39,468 bases of DNA from Comamonadaceae bacterium (GTDB lineage Bacteria; Pseudomonadota; Gammaproteobacteria; Burkholderiales; Burkholderiaceae_C), in NCBI GenBank assembly GCA_004144865.1, contig SEAY01000062.1, positions 1 to 39,468 of the forward strand, read 5' to 3'. The notes below the pieces were generated by a model that had not been told where the DNA came from, searched no databases, and was given only the letters and a program-made list of their open reading frames with translations. This document shows positions 1-9,340 of the stretch, piece after piece; position 1 is the first letter of the stretch; each line of letters opens with the position of its first letter. The position numbers were made by a program, and so were the translations under genes.

Positions 1-206
1 GTGCCGCGGTTGATGCGGCTCCACATCTTGAGCGCGCGGTGCCAGCCGTGCACGCGCGCGGGCCGCCGCTCCGCGAAATCGAAATCCGGCCGCCAGATGA
101 GCGAGCCATAGCCGAAGATCCACAGGTCTTCCTGGCCGCCCCATTCGTCCAGCGCCATCTGCAGCATCGCGGAGGCATCGCGCATCGGCTTCAACACTTC
201 GCTCAC
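1..206 (-). CDS. chaC: ChaC-like gamma-glutamylcyclotransferase, 5' part only
   Basis: The minus-strand frame entering from the left edge encodes the N-terminal 68 residues of a ChaC-family protein; the rest lies outside the window. The diagnostic segment is IFGYGSLIWRPDF, the YGSL substrate-binding loop of the gamma-glutamylcyclotransferase fold, followed by the usual R-x-ARVHGWHRALKMWS stretch. Family members act in the cytoplasm and cleave glutathione to 5-oxoproline and Cys-Gly. I place the start at the GTG ending at 206; an in-frame ATG at 185 is an alternative and neither has a strong ribosome site. It is divergent from edd across about 120 bases. The family call is firm; glutathione as substrate is inferred from the family. 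Confidence 0.8.
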   Translation of the reverse strand, partial: MSEVLKPMRDASAMLQMALDEWGGQEDLWIFGYGSLIWRPDFDFAERRPARVHGWHRALKMWSRINRG

Positions 207-247
207 GGGTGACAACTCTAGCGGACCCGGGAAACCGCCGCAGGTCG

Positions 248-264
248 GTAACCGGTTCGTAACC
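248..264. promoter_or_regulatory. GTAACC direct repeat upstream of edd
   Basis: The motif GTAACC occurs twice, at 248-253 and 259-264, exactly 11 bases (one helical turn) apart, inside a wider CCGGG...CCCGG inverted context in the 121-base gap between chaC and edd. That phasing suits a protein-binding site. I could not match it to a known operator, and no convincing -35/-10 pair stands out nearby. Weak candidate only. Confidence 0.25.
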
Positions 265-327
265 CGGCGGGGCCCCGGTGGGTGCGTCGCAGGGTAGGAT
301 CGAAGCAACACCTCCCACTGCAGCGCC

Positions 328-2148
328 ATGAAACTCCATCCCGTGCTGGAGGCGGTGACCGGCCGCATCCGCGAGCGCAGCGCTCCCAGCCGTTCCGCCT
401 ACCTCGAGCGCATCACCCGGGCCGCCGACCGCGAGCGCGGCGCCGACCGCATGGGCTGCGCGAACGTGGCGCACGCCTTCGCGGCCCTGCCGGACAACGA
501 CAAGTTCCGGGTGGTCACCGAGCGCGCGCCCAACGTGGCGATCGTCACCTCGTACAACGACATGCTGTCGGCGCACGCGCCCTTCGGCAGCTTCCCGCCC
601 GTGCTGAAGGACGAAGCGCGCAAGCTCGGCGCCACCGCGCAGGTGGCCGCGGGCGTGCCGGCCATGTGCGACGGCGTCACGCAGGGCACGCCGGGCATGG
701 AGCTCAGCCTGTTCTCGCGCGACGTGATCGCGATGGCCACCGCGGTGGGCCTCACGCATGACATGTTCGACGCCGCGCTGATGCTGGGCATCTGCGACAA
801 GATCGTCCCCGGCCTGCTGATCGGCGCGCTGCAGTTCGGCCACATCCCCACCGTCTTCGTGCCGGGCGGACCCATGCCCAGCGGCCTGTCCAACAGCGAG
901 AAGGCGAAGGTGCGCGAGCGTGCGGCACAGGGCCTGGTCGGCCGCGCCGAACTGCTGGAGGCCGAGTCGAAGGCCTATCACACGCAGGGCACCTGCACCT
1001 TCTACGGCACCGCCAACAGCAACCAGATGCTGATGGAAGCCATGGGCCTGCACGTGCCGGGCTCGGCCTTCGTGCAGCCGCAGCAGGAGCTGCGCGAGGA
1101 ACTCACGCGCGAGGCGATGCGCACGGTGCTTTCGATCACCAAGGGCCGCCGCTTCGCGCCGATCGGCCGCATCGTCGACGAGCGCTGCATCGTCAACGCG
1201 ATGGCGGCGCTGCTGGCCACGGGGGGGTCCACCAACCATTTGATCCACTGGGTCGCGGTGGCGCGCGCGGCCGGCATCGTGATCGACTGGGACGACTTCG
1301 ACAAGCTGTCGGGCGTGGTGCCGCTGCTGGCACGCGTCTATCCCAACGGCAGCGCGGACGTGAATGCGTTCCAGGCCGCGGGCGGGCCCGGCTACGTGAT
1401 CCGCGAGCTGCTCGACGCGGGGCTGATGCACGAGGACGTGCTCACCGTGCGCGAAGGCGGCCTGCGCGAGTACACGCGCGAGCCGGTGGCGGGCGAGGGC
1501 GGGCGGCTGGCATGGCGCGACATCGGCAAGTCGCGAGATGAAAGCGTGGTGCGTCCCGTGCCGCAGCCTTTCAGCGCCACCGGCGGCCTGCGCCTGCTGA
1601 CGGGCAACCTGGGGCGCAGCGTGATCAAGGTGTCGGCGGTGCCCGAGAGCTGCCACGTGATCGAGGCGCCCGCGCGCATCTTCGACACGCAGGAGGCGCT
1701 GCAGGCCGCTTTCAAGGCGGGCGAGCTGGATCGCGACGTCGTGTGCGTGGTGCGCTGGCAAGGACCGCAGGCCAACGGCATGCCGGAGCTGCACAAGCTG
1801 ACGCCGCCGCTGGCGGTGCTGCAGGGCAAGGGCTTCCGCGTGGCGCTGGTCACCGACGGCCGCATGAGCGGCGCATCGGGCAAGGTGCCGGCGGCTATCC
1901 ACGTATCGCCCGAAGCCGCCGCGGGCGGGCCGCTGGCGAAGCTGCGTGATGGCGACGTCGTCCGGCTGGACGCCGAGGCCGGCCAGCTGCAGGCGCTGGT
2001 GGACGAACAGGAATGGGCGCGCCGTGAGCCGGCGCGCATGGAGGACGCGCAGCGCGAAGCGAACGGCCTGGGCCTCGGCCGGGACCTGTTCGCCGGCATG
2101 CGCCGCAACGCGCTGGCCGCGGAGGAAGGAGCTTGCACATGGCTGTGA
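328..2148 (+). CDS. edd: 6-phosphogluconate dehydratase (Entner-Doudoroff)
   Basis: This 606-residue protein matches Edd, which dehydrates 6-phosphogluconate to 2-keto-3-deoxy-6-phosphogluconate in the cytoplasm using an iron-sulfur cluster. The length is the family norm. Visible landmarks in order are [14 protein letters not shown], the cluster-cysteine regions [17 protein letters not shown] and [30 protein letters not shown], and the C-terminal [18 protein letters not shown] typical of the IlvD/Edd superfamily. The start is the ATG that gives the usual [12 protein letters not shown]-terminus. It overlaps eda by 10 bases, so the two form an operon that converts 6-phosphogluconate to pyruvate and glyceraldehyde-3-phosphate. 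No zwf or pgl lies in the visible flank. Confidence 0.96.
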   Translation: MKLHPVLEAVTGRIRERSAPSRSAYLERITRAADRERGADRMGCANVAHAFAALPDNDKFRVVTERAPNVAIVTSYNDMLSAHAPFGSFPPVLKDEARKLGATAQVAAGVPAMCDGVTQGTPGMELSLFSRDVIAMATAVGLTHDMFDAALMLGICDKIVPGLLIGALQFGHIPTVFVPGGPMPSGLSNSEKAKVRERAAQGLVGRAELLEAESKAYHTQGTCTFYGTANSNQMLMEAMGLHVPGSAFVQPQQELREELTREAMRTVLSITKGRRFAPIGRIVDERCIVNAMAALLATGGSTNHLIHWVAVARAAGIVIDWDDFDKLSGVVPLLARVYPNGSADVNAFQAAGGPGYVIRELLDAGLMHEDVLTVREGGLREYTREPVAGEGGRLAWRDIGKSRDESVVRPVPQPFSATGGLRLLTGNLGRSVIKVSAVPESCHVIEAPARIFDTQEALQAAFKAGELDRDVVCVVRWQGPQANGMPELHKLTPPLAVLQGKGFRVALVTDGRMSGASGKVPAAIHVSPEAAAGGPLAKLRDGDVVRLDAEAGQLQALVDEQEWARREPARMEDAQREANGLGLGRDLFAGMRRNALAAEEGACTWL

Positions 2149-2792
2149 AACCGGTGGCCGCACGGCCGACCGCCCTGGAGGTGATGCAGGATGCGCCGGT
2201 GATCCCGGTGATCGTCCTGCAGGACGCGGCGCAGGCCGTGCCGCTGGCCCGCGCACTGGTGGCGGGCGGCATCCGCATGCTGGAAGTGACGCTGCGCACG
2301 CCGGTCGCGCTGGCGTGCATCGAGCAGATCGCCAAGGACGTGCCGGAGGCCGTGGTGGGCGCAGGCACGGTGCGCAGCGCCGCGGACGCGCAGGCGGCGG
2401 CGATGGCGGGCGCGCGTTTCGTGGTGAGCCCCGGCTACACGCGCAGCGTCGGCAAGGCCTGCCATGAACTGGGCATTGCGCTGTTGCCGGGCGTGGCGAC
2501 CGGCAGCGAGATCATGCTGGCGCAGGAGGACGGCTACACCGCGCTGAAGTTCTTCCCGGCGATGCAGTCGGGCGGCACGGGCATGCTGAAGGCCTGGCAG
2601 GGCCCGTTCAACGACGTGCGCTTCTGCCCCACCGGCGGCGTGACGGCGGCCAACGCCGGGGAGTTCCTGGCATTGGCGAACGTGGCGTGCGTGGGCGGCT
2701 CGTGGCTGACGCCCGCCGATGCGGTGGAAAAAGGCGACTGGGAGCGCATCACGCAGCTGGCCCGCGGGGCTGCGGCCCTGCCGCGGCGCTGA
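2139..2792 (+). CDS. eda: KDPG aldolase
   Basis: This 217-residue class I aldolase cleaves 2-keto-3-deoxy-6-phosphogluconate to pyruvate and glyceraldehyde-3-phosphate. It shows the EVTLRTP segment carrying the general-acid Glu, [15 protein letters not shown], the Schiff-base lysine in ALKFFPAM, and FCPTGGVT with VGGSW for phosphate binding. The EVTLRT form is typical of true Eda and differs from the EVPLNSP form of the second aldolase near 13.2 kb. The ATG at 2139 is preferred over the upstream TTG at 2133 because the strong GGAGGAAGGAG ribosome site (2121-2131) is correctly spaced for it. Its TGA abuts the stop codon of gloA on the other strand with no gap. Confidence 0.95.
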   Translation: MAVKPVAARPTALEVMQDAPVIPVIVLQDAAQAVPLARALVAGGIRMLEVTLRTPVALACIEQIAKDVPEAVVGAGTVRSAADAQAAAMAGARFVVSPGYTRSVGKACHELGIALLPGVATGSEIMLAQEDGYTALKFFPAMQSGGTGMLKAWQGPFNDVRFCPTGGVTAANAGEFLALANVACVGGSWLTPADAVEKGDWERITQLARGAAALPRR

Positions 2793-3179
2793 TCAGGCGT
2801 CGCGCTGGATCAGCTCGATCTTGTAGCCGTCCGGATCGGTGACGAAGGCGATCACCGTGCTGCCGCCCTTCACCGGGCCCGGCTCGCGCGTGATGTTGCC
2901 GCCCGCCGCGCGGATGCGGTCGCAGGCGGCATACGCGTCTTCCACGCCCAGGGCGATGTGGCCATAGGCGCTGCCCATTTCGTACTGGGACACGCCGTGG
3001 TTGTAGGTCAGCTCGATTTCCGCGTGTTCGGGATTGCTGCCGTAACCGACGAAGGCCAGCGAGTACTTCTGGTCCGGCCGCTCCGTGGTGCGCAGCAGCT
3101 TCATGCCCAGCACGCGGGTGTAGAAGTCGATGGAGCGCTGCAGGTCGCCGACGCGCAGCATGGTGTGGAGGAATCGCAT
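2793..3179 (-). CDS. gloA: Lactoylglutathione lyase (glyoxalase I)
   Basis: This 128-residue protein isomerises the methylglyoxal-glutathione hemithioacetal to S-lactoylglutathione. All four metal ligands of the short bacterial enzyme are present at the expected positions: His5 (MRFLHTML), Glu56 (AEIELTYN), His74 (AYGHIALGV) and Glu122 (YKIELIQ). Length fits the short, nickel-type subclass. The frame is open upstream of 3179, but the MRFLHTML start matches the family and the extra residues do not. It converges on eda, sharing a TGATCA palindrome that provides both stops. Methylglyoxal detoxification next to a pathway that yields triose phosphate is sensible, but the adjacency may be accidental. 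Confidence 0.95.
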   Translation of the reverse strand: MRFLHTMLRVGDLQRSIDFYTRVLGMKLLRTTERPDQKYSLAFVGYGSNPEHAEIELTYNHGVSQYEMGSAYGHIALGVEDAYAACDRIRAAGGNITREPGPVKGGSTVIAFVTDPDGYKIELIQRDA

Positions 3180-3280
3180 GCGGGCATTATGGCGACCGGG
3201 CAGCTCTGCCGTGCGTCGTTCGCATGAGTCGAATTCCACCTACGCCGCGCATCCCGCGCCGCCGCCATAGTTCGGGCTCC

Positions 3281-5071
3281 ATGATCCGCACGCTCCTCGC
3301 CGCCGCCGGACTGGCCGTCCTCTGGCTGCTGGCGCCGTGGGCGGCCGCCCAGGAGGCGCGCCCTCCTGCCTTCAACCTGGTGGTCCGCGCCCCGGAGCCG
3401 TTGCAGGAACTGCTCGAGCGCAACCTCGAGCTGCGCCGCTACCGCGAGGTGAGCGACCTGGACGACGCCGAGATCGCGCGTTTGATCACGCTGGCGGAGA
3501 AGGATGCGCGCGAGCTGCTGGCAACCCACGGCTACTTCGCGCCACAGGTGCGCATCGCGCGCGAAGCGGGCACGCCGCCCACGCTGGTGGTGGCCGTCGA
3601 GCCGGGGGAGCGCACGCGCGTGGCCGCCGTCGACATCACTTTCGAAGGCGACATCGCCGCCAGCACCGACCCGGAGGCGGTCGTGCAGCGCGATGCGGTG
3701 CGCGGAGGTTGGGACTTGCCGGTCGGCGACGCCTTCACCCAGACCGGCTGGGACCGCGCCAAGGCGGAGGCCACGAAAGAGCTGCTGGCCCGCCGCTATC
3801 CCGCCGCGCGCATCAGCTACAGCCTGGCCGACGTGGATGCGGCTTCCGCGTCGGCCAGGCTCGGCCTGCGCCTGCATTCCGGGGCGCTCTTCCGGCTGGG
3901 CGAGCTGCGCGTGAGCGGGCTGGAGCGCTATGACCCGGTGCTGGTGCCGCGGCTTGCGCGCCTGCCGCGCGGCATGGTGTACGACCAGGAGAAGATCGTC
4001 CAGGCGCAGCTGCGGCTGGCCGGCAGCGGCTACTTCGATTCCGCCTTCATCTACGTGGACCCGGCCTCCGACCCCGAAGCCGCCGAAGTGCAGGTGACCG
4101 TGCGCGAGGCGCCGCTGCAGAAGGTGGTGCTGGGCCTGGGCTTCACCACCGACGGCGGGCCGCGCGCCAGCGTGGAGCACACGCACAACAGGCTGCCGGT
4201 GATCGGCTGGCGCGCGAAAACCAAGCTGCAGGCCGAACGCAAGAATCCTTACGCGCAGAGCGAATGGATCGCCATCCCCAACGAGGAAGGCTGGCGCTGG
4301 GCCGTGCTGGCGCGCGGCGAGAAGCTGGACGACGACCGCCTGGTGACGCACAGCCAGCGCCTGCGTGCCGGCCGCTTCCAGAACGGGGACCACATCGACC
4401 GCAACTGGTACCTGCAGTACGACCGTTCGAGCGTGCAGAACCCGCGCAACGTGGCGCTGACGCCGCTGGACACCGGCGATGGCTCGGCGCTCAGCGGCAA
4501 CTTCATCTGGAGCGGGCGCTACTTCGACGACGCGCAGATGCCCACGCGGGGCTTCGGCATCGGCTTCGAGCTCGGCGGCGGCATCACGCTGGGCAGCGAC
4601 AAGCAGCCGTTCCAGCGCACCGTGCTGCGGGGGATCGCCTTCAGGCCGCTGGAGCGCGGGCGCATCCAGCTACGCGGCGAAGTGGGCGCCGTGCTCGCCC
4701 GCGACAGCGCGCGCGTGCCCGCCACCCAGCTGTTCCGCACCGGCGGCGACACCACGGTGCGCGGCTACGGCTACCTGGACATCGGCGTGCCGCTGCCGGG
4801 AGACTTCGTGGGACCGGGGCGCTACCTCGCGGTGGGCAGCGCCGAGTGGCAGCGGCCGATCCGCGTGCGGGGGCAGCCCTCGCAGTTCGAACACACGCTG
4901 TTCGTGGACGCCGGCTCGGTGGCCGACAAGATCGGCGAACTGAATGCGCGCGTGGGCGTGGGCACCGGCGTGCGCTGGCGCAGTCCCGTGGGCCCGGTGG
5001 AAGCGGCGATCGCCTATGGCGTGCAGGCGAAGCGCTTCCGCGTGCATTTCACGGCGGGATTCACCTTCTGA
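3281..5071 (+). CDS. tamA: TamA, Omp85-family outer-membrane translocation barrel
   Basis: This 596-residue protein starts with a signal peptide (MIRTLLAAAGLAVLWLLAPWAAAQ, cut probably after AAAQ). Three POTRA-like repeats follow (about residues 30-275), then a 16-strand Omp85 barrel to the C-terminus. The conserved barrel motif RTGGDTTVRGYGY (VRGY lid-lock) is clear and the protein ends in Phe, as outer-membrane barrels do. TamA pairs with TamB to move proteins or lipids between the inner and outer membranes. I chose the ATG at 3281 over an upstream ATG at 3224 because the extra 19 residues would precede the signal peptide. Its TGA overlaps the tamB ATG by one base, so translation is coupled. 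Confidence 0.93.
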   Translation: MIRTLLAAAGLAVLWLLAPWAAAQEARPPAFNLVVRAPEPLQELLERNLELRRYREVSDLDDAEIARLITLAEKDARELLATHGYFAPQVRIAREAGTPPTLVVAVEPGERTRVAAVDITFEGDIAASTDPEAVVQRDAVRGGWDLPVGDAFTQTGWDRAKAEATKELLARRYPAARISYSLADVDAASASARLGLRLHSGALFRLGELRVSGLERYDPVLVPRLARLPRGMVYDQEKIVQAQLRLAGSGYFDSAFIYVDPASDPEAAEVQVTVREAPLQKVVLGLGFTTDGGPRASVEHTHNRLPVIGWRAKTKLQAERKNPYAQSEWIAIPNEEGWRWAVLARGEKLDDDRLVTHSQRLRAGRFQNGDHIDRNWYLQYDRSSVQNPRNVALTPLDTGDGSALSGNFIWSGRYFDDAQMPTRGFGIGFELGGGITLGSDKQPFQRTVLRGIAFRPLERGRIQLRGEVGAVLARDSARVPATQLFRTGGDTTVRGYGYLDIGVPLPGDFVGPGRYLAVGSAEWQRPIRVRGQPSQFEHTLFVDAGSVADKIGELNARVGVGTGVRWRSPVGPVEAAIAYGVQAKRFRVHFTAGFTF

Positions 5072-8000
5072 TGAAGACCGCAAGCCGAAGCGCCGCCCGC
5101 TGGCTCGTGCGCATCCTCATGGCCCTCGCCGCGCTGCTCATCGCGGCGGCGGCGGGGCTGTGGTGGTGGTCGGGGCAGGAGGGCTCGCTGGAATGGTTGC
5201 TCAAGCGCGTGGCGAGCGGCGGCGCCCTCACGGGCGAAGGCGTGCGCGGTGCGCTGCGCGGGCGCTGGACCATCGAACGGATCGTGTGGGAGCGCGATGG
5301 GCTGCGCCTCGTAGCCGAGGAAATCGTCCTGGAATGGCAGCCCATCGCCTTGCTCAATCGCACGCTGCAGCTGGAGAAGGTCCATGCCGCGCGCGCGCAC
5401 GTGACCGATGCCCGGGCGGCGAGCAAGGAGCCCTTGCAGCCGCCGGCGGACCTGCGGCTGCCCTGGCGGGTGAACGTCGAGGAACTGAAGGTCGGGGCGC
5501 TGCGTTACGAGGGCAAGCTCGACCTGGAAGCGAGCGGGCTGGCGGCCCGCTACGGCTTCGACGGCCTGCGGCACCGCGCCGAGCTGAAGTCGCTGCAGGT
5601 GGCGGGCGGCGACTACCGCGGCGAGCTGTCGCTGCTGGCCATGGGGCCGCTCACGCTGGATGCGCGGCTGGCCGGCCGCTTCCAGGCGCCGGTGCCGGGA
5701 AGCGGCGAGAAGGTGCCGCTCACGTTCGAGCTGCGCGCCGAGGGGCCGGCGCGTGCGATCGATGCGCGCGCCACCCTGCAGGGGACGGTTGCCCCGCGCG
5801 GCGGCGAGGCGCCGCAGGCCACGGCCAGTGCGCGCATCGCCCCGTTCGATCCGATGCCGCTGCCGCGCGCGGCGGCCGACTTCCGCCATCTCGACCTTGC
5901 GCTGTTCTGGCCGGCGGCGCCTAGCACCCAGCTGTCCGGGCACGTGAACCTCGCGCCTGCGGGCAGCGAGACCTGGAGGCTGCAGGCGGACCTGCGCAAC
6001 GCCCAGGCGGGTCCCTGGGACGCGGGGCGCCTGCCCGTGGTGTCGGCGCGCGGCGAAGGCGAGTGGCGCCAGGGCACGGCGCTGGTGAAGACGCTGCGCG
6101 CGGAACTGGGCGGCGGCACGCTGCAGGGCAGCGGCGCCTGGCAGGGGCAGGGCTGGCGTTTCGCAGGCCGCGTCGACGCCGTGGACCCGTCGGAACTGCA
6201 CCGCAGCCTCGCACCGTTGCCGCTCACCGGACCGGTGGAGCTGCGCACCGAAGGGGGCGCCACGGATTTCGACGTCGCGCTGCAGGCGGGCGCCGCGCGC
6301 GCGAGGCGGGCGGCTCCGCGCGAACCCGCCGCCGACGGGCTGCTCGCGGCGGCCGGGGCGCTGGAACTGCGCAGCGCGCAGGCCCAGGGCCGCTGGTCCG
6401 CAGATGTGCTGTCGTTCGAGCAACTGCGCGTGCGCACCAGCGACGCGACGCTGGACGCCAGCGGCGAGGTGCGGATCGCCGCGCGCGCCGGGGAAGGGCG
6501 CATCGACCTGCGTGCGCCGGGCCTGCAGCTGCAGGCGCAGGGCAGCCTCTCCGAAACGCGCGGAAAGGGTACCGCCAGCGTCGCCACGGCGGATCTCGCG
6601 CAGGCGCAGCGCTGGCTGGCGCGCTGGCCGGGCGTGGGCGAGCGGCTGAAGGGCCTGGCGTTGCGCGGGCAAGCGCAGGCGCAGCTCGCCTGGCAGGGTG
6701 GCTGGAAGGACCCCACCGTGCAGGCGCGGGCCACCGGCAAGACGCTGGCTTGGCAGCCGGCCACGGGAGCCAAGCAGCCATCGCCCTGGATGCTGCGCGA
6801 CGTCGCGCTGGCGGTGAACGGCCGGCTGCGCGATGCGGCGCTGGATGTGCGCGCGCAGGCCGAGCAGGGCCAGCGCCGCGTGGACCTCGATGCGCAGGGG
6901 CGCCTGGGCGCCACGCTGGGCGAAGCGGTGACCTACTGGCGCGGGCAACTCGCGACGCTGCAGGTGCGCTTGCAGGACCCGGGCATCACGCCGGGCCCTT
7001 GGCAGCTGCAGCTGCGGCGCGGGGTCGAGGGCCGCTATGGCGGCGGCAATTTCGAGGTGAGCGCGGGCGAAGCGCTGCTGCGCGCGCCTGCGATGCGCAG
7101 CGGGACACCCGCGACCGACGCGTTGCTCACGTGGGGGCCGGTGCGGCGCCAGGCCGGCACGCTCTCCACGACGGGCCGGCTCGCCGGACTGCCGCTCGCG
7201 TGGATCGAGCTGTTCGGCGGCGGGCAGCTCGCCGGTTCGGCCTTGTCGGGCGACATGGTGTTCGATGCGGACTGGAATGCGCAGCTGGGGAGCACCGTGC
7301 GGGTGGAGGCCACGCTGGCGCGCGTGCGCGGCGACGTGAACGTGCTCGCCGAGAGCGTCGACGGCGCGGCGGCGCGGGTCACGGCCGGTGTGCGAGAGGC
7401 GCGGCTCACGCTGCGCAGCCAGGGCGAGCAGCTGGTGCTGGGGCTCCTGTGGGACAGCGAGCGGGCGGGCCGCGCCGAAGGACAACTGCGCACGCGCCTC
7501 CTGCGCCGCGCCGACGGCGGCTGGGAATGGCCGGCGCAGGCGCCGCTTGCCGGCCGCGTGCAGGCGCAGTTGCCGCGCATCGGCGTGTGGTCGCTGCTCG
7601 CCCCGCCGGGCTGGCGCCTGCGCGGATCGCTCAGCGCGGACATCACGGTCGCGGGCACGCGCACGCAGCCGGAGCTGTCGGGCCCGCTCCTCGCGGAAGA
7701 CCTGGCGCTGCGCTCGGTGGTCGACGGCATCGAGCTGCGCAACGGGCGCCTGCGCGCGCAACTGGCGGGCCAACGCCTCGTGGTGAGCGAGTTCCTGCTG
7801 CGCGGCAGCGAGGAGGGCGGCGCGGGCGGCGGCACGCTGCTGGCCTTCGGTGAAGGGCGGTGGACGCCCGAAGGGCCCCTGTTCGAGGCCCAGGCCCAGC
7901 TGTCGCAATTGCGCGCGAGCATCCGCAGCGACCGGCAACTGGTCGTCTCCGGCCCCGTGTCGGCACGGATGGACCGCAGCGGCACCAGCGTGACGGGGGA

Positions 8001-8853
8001 ACTGCACGTGGACCGCGCCCGGATCCAGATCCCGGACGAGACGCCGCCGCGGCTGGGCGAGGACGTGGTCGTGCGCAATGCGGCGGGCGTGGCCGCCACC
8101 GAAGAGGAGCGCAAGCAGCGTCCCCCGCCTACCGGCGGAGGCCGCGCGGTGAAGCTCGGCGTCTCGATCGATCTCGGCTCCGATTTCCGCGTGACGGGCC
8201 GCGGCGTCGACACGCGCCTCGCGGGCCAGGTGCGGGTGGTGGGCGAGTCGCTCGCCATGCCGCAGATCACCGGCCTCATCCGCACGCAGGGCGGCACCTT
8301 CGAGGCCTACGGGCAGCGGATGAACATCGAGCGCGGCGAGCTGCGCTTCATCGGGCCGGCGGACAATCCGGCGCTCGATATCCTCGCGGTGCGCCCGAAC
8401 ACGACGCAGAAGGTCGGCGTGCTGGTGAGCGGGCGGGCGCAGGCACCGCACATCGAGCTGTGGTCCGAAGCGGGGCTGTCCGACGCGGAGACGCTGTCGC
8501 AGGTCGTGCTGGGGCGTTCCTCGAGCGGGGGCGATGCCGAGACCGCGTTGCTGCAGCGCGCGGCGACGGCGCTGCTGGCGGGACGCGGCGGAACCGGCAA
8601 GGGGCTGGTGGGGCGGCTGGGCCTGGACGACCTGTCCGTCAGCCCGGACAGCACCAGCGGTGCGGTGGTGCGCGTGGGCAAGCGCTTCGCCGACAACTTC
8701 TATGCGGCCTACGAGCGCAGCCTTTCGGGCGCGATGGGCACCTTGTTCATCTTCTACGACATCTCGCAGCGAGTGACGGTTCGCGCCGAAGCAGGCGAGC
8801 GGACGGGCCTGGACCTGATCTTCACGTTCGCGTTCGACCGGGTGCGGAAGTAA
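5071..8853 (+). CDS. tamB: TamB, translocation and assembly module subunit
   Basis: This 1260-residue protein has one N-terminal transmembrane anchor (about residues 12-33, LVRILMALAALLIAAAAGLWWW). A very long beta-rich periplasmic region of AsmA/Vps13-like repeats follows, then the C-terminal DUF490/TamB domain (about the last 350 residues: GGTFEAYGQRMNIERGELRF, ALDILAVRPN, QVVLGRSSSGGDAE, ending FTFAFDRVRK). It spans the periplasm and partners TamA. Length is typical of proteobacterial TamB. The start is fixed by the TGATG overlap with tamA. A 1412-codon open frame exists antisense to it but is only a by-product of the codon bias. Confidence 0.93.
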   Translation: MKTASRSAARWLVRILMALAALLIAAAAGLWWWSGQEGSLEWLLKRVASGGALTGEGVRGALRGRWTIERIVWERDGLRLVAEEIVLEWQPIALLNRTLQLEKVHAARAHVTDARAASKEPLQPPADLRLPWRVNVEELKVGALRYEGKLDLEASGLAARYGFDGLRHRAELKSLQVAGGDYRGELSLLAMGPLTLDARLAGRFQAPVPGSGEKVPLTFELRAEGPARAIDARATLQGTVAPRGGEAPQATASARIAPFDPMPLPRAAADFRHLDLALFWPAAPSTQLSGHVNLAPAGSETWRLQADLRNAQAGPWDAGRLPVVSARGEGEWRQGTALVKTLRAELGGGTLQGSGAWQGQGWRFAGRVDAVDPSELHRSLAPLPLTGPVELRTEGGATDFDVALQAGAARARRAAPREPAADGLLAAAGALELRSAQAQGRWSADVLSFEQLRVRTSDATLDASGEVRIAARAGEGRIDLRAPGLQLQAQGSLSETRGKGTASVATADLAQAQRWLARWPGVGERLKGLALRGQAQAQLAWQGGWKDPTVQARATGKTLAWQPATGAKQPSPWMLRDVALAVNGRLRDAALDVRAQAEQGQRRVDLDAQGRLGATLGEAVTYWRGQLATLQVRLQDPGITPGPWQLQLRRGVEGRYGGGNFEVSAGEALLRAPAMRSGTPATDALLTWGPVRRQAGTLSTTGRLAGLPLAWIELFGGGQLAGSALSGDMVFDADWNAQLGSTVRVEATLARVRGDVNVLAESVDGAAARVTAGVREARLTLRSQGEQLVLGLLWDSERAGRAEGQLRTRLLRRADGGWEWPAQAPLAGRVQAQLPRIGVWSLLAPPGWRLRGSLSADITVAGTRTQPELSGPLLAEDLALRSVVDGIELRNGRLRAQLAGQRLVVSEFLLRGSEEGGAGGGTLLAFGEGRWTPEGPLFEAQAQLSQLRASIRSDRQLVVSGPVSARMDRSGTSVTGELHVDRARIQIPDETPPRLGEDVVVRNAAGVAATEEERKQRPPPTGGGRAVKLGVSIDLGSDFRVTGRGVDTRLAGQVRVVGESLAMPQITGLIRTQGGTFEAYGQRMNIERGELRFIGPADNPALDILAVRPNTTQKVGVLVSGRAQAPHIELWSEAGLSDAETLSQVVLGRSSSGGDAETALLQRAATALLAGRGGTGKGLVGRLGLDDLSVSPDSTSGAVVRVGKRFADNFYAAYERSLSGAMGTLFIFYDISQRVTVRAEAGERTGLDLIFTFAFDRVRK

Positions 8854-8874
8854 GTTCGTCGTCGGATGCCTCTT

Positions 8875-8912
8875 GTTGGTCGGGGTGAGCGCGAAGCCGA
8901 ACGCCGACGTTC
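8875..8912. repeat. Degenerate copy of a 'GGTGAGCG..GCCGAAC' palindromic repeat
   Basis: Just after tamB the sequence ggtcggggtgagcgcgaagc and its continuation ccgaacgccgac form an imperfect hairpin (GTCGG...CCGAC). The same gtgagcgcg-agccgaac core recurs at 29263-29325 after a DUF1631 gene, and a relative, gtaggctgggttcgc, occurs at 33184. Its position directly after a stop codon suggests a transcription terminator or REP-like element serving tamAB. Confidence 0.45.
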
Positions 8913-8928
8913 CTTGGCGCCGCGCCCA

Positions 8929-9216
8929 CGTCGCGCCAGGCGGTGCGCGGTGCCGGCCCGCTGGGGCGGTGGCCGGCGCGCGAAGCGCGCCGGCAGACCT
9001 GAAAGGCTGTTGCCGGCGCCGCACGCGAAGAACTCGTCTGCAGTTTGGCCGCAAGCGGCCAAACTGCGAACTCGAACAGCTTCGCGAGCTAGAGACGGTC
9101 GCATGGCTCGATACGGTCGCTGCGCTCCCTCTCGTAGCCATGCTGCGGCGCCGGCAACAGCCTTTCAGGCACCGCCCCCTCATGCGGGCCGGCACCGCGC
9201 ACCGCCTGGCGCGACG
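8929..9216. repeat. Long inverted repeat enclosing another repeat element
   Basis: Part of the 489-base stretch between tamB and the thioesterase gene, which holds repeats and no convincing gene. The left arm (8929-9020) and right arm (9143-9216) are inverted copies. The outer 33 bases (8929-8961 against 9184-9216) match perfectly, and the inner 25 or so (cctgaaaggctgttgccggc and onward, ending about 9020, against 9143-9170) also match. The left arm carries an extra segment (about 8970-8996) that contains the perfect palindrome gccggcgcgc-gaa-gcgcgccggc at 8972-8994. The apex of the hairpin is a copy of the element at 9022-9139. Symmetry suggests a MITE-like or nested mobile element. No transposase is visible, and I could not confirm target-site duplications. 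Confidence 0.75.
9022..9139 (+). repeat. 118-bp hairpin element, copy A
   Basis: This copy begins cacgcgaagaactcgtctgc and ends ctcgtagcc. Its core is a perfect 26-base palindrome at 9041-9066 (cagtttggccgc, aa, gcggccaaactg), bracketed by CGCGAAG (9024-9030) and CTTCGCG (9080-9086), so the first 65 or so bases can form one long stem. A second, inverted copy lies at 9341-9456 with the same borders. Within the palindrome, differences between the copies partly preserve pairing: gtttggccgc pairs with gcggccaaac here, cagttgg with ccaactg in the other. That pattern suggests selection for structure. Confidence 0.75.
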
Positions 9217-9340
9217 CTCAGCACTCTGCTTGATCGAGGAGGGGAGGACCACCGCAGCCTAACTGCCAAGCCGCGTGCGGGCGGGCCGGGGCGCGCATAA
9301 GGGCAGGGCGCCTGCGATGGCCGGGCAGGCGGCCCAGCGC

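Noticed and set aside
5014..9252. A 1412-codon open frame on the minus strand covering tamB
   Set aside because: It has no recognisable domain and is dominated by Arg, Ala, Gln and His, as expected for a shadow frame in GC-rich DNA. tamB on the plus strand has clear family features throughout.
8866..9300. A plus-strand open frame of 144 codons in the repeat island as a novel gene
   Set aside because: It is made entirely of the inverted repeats and has no ribosome site; the peptide HAKNSSAVWP recurs only because the repeat recurs.
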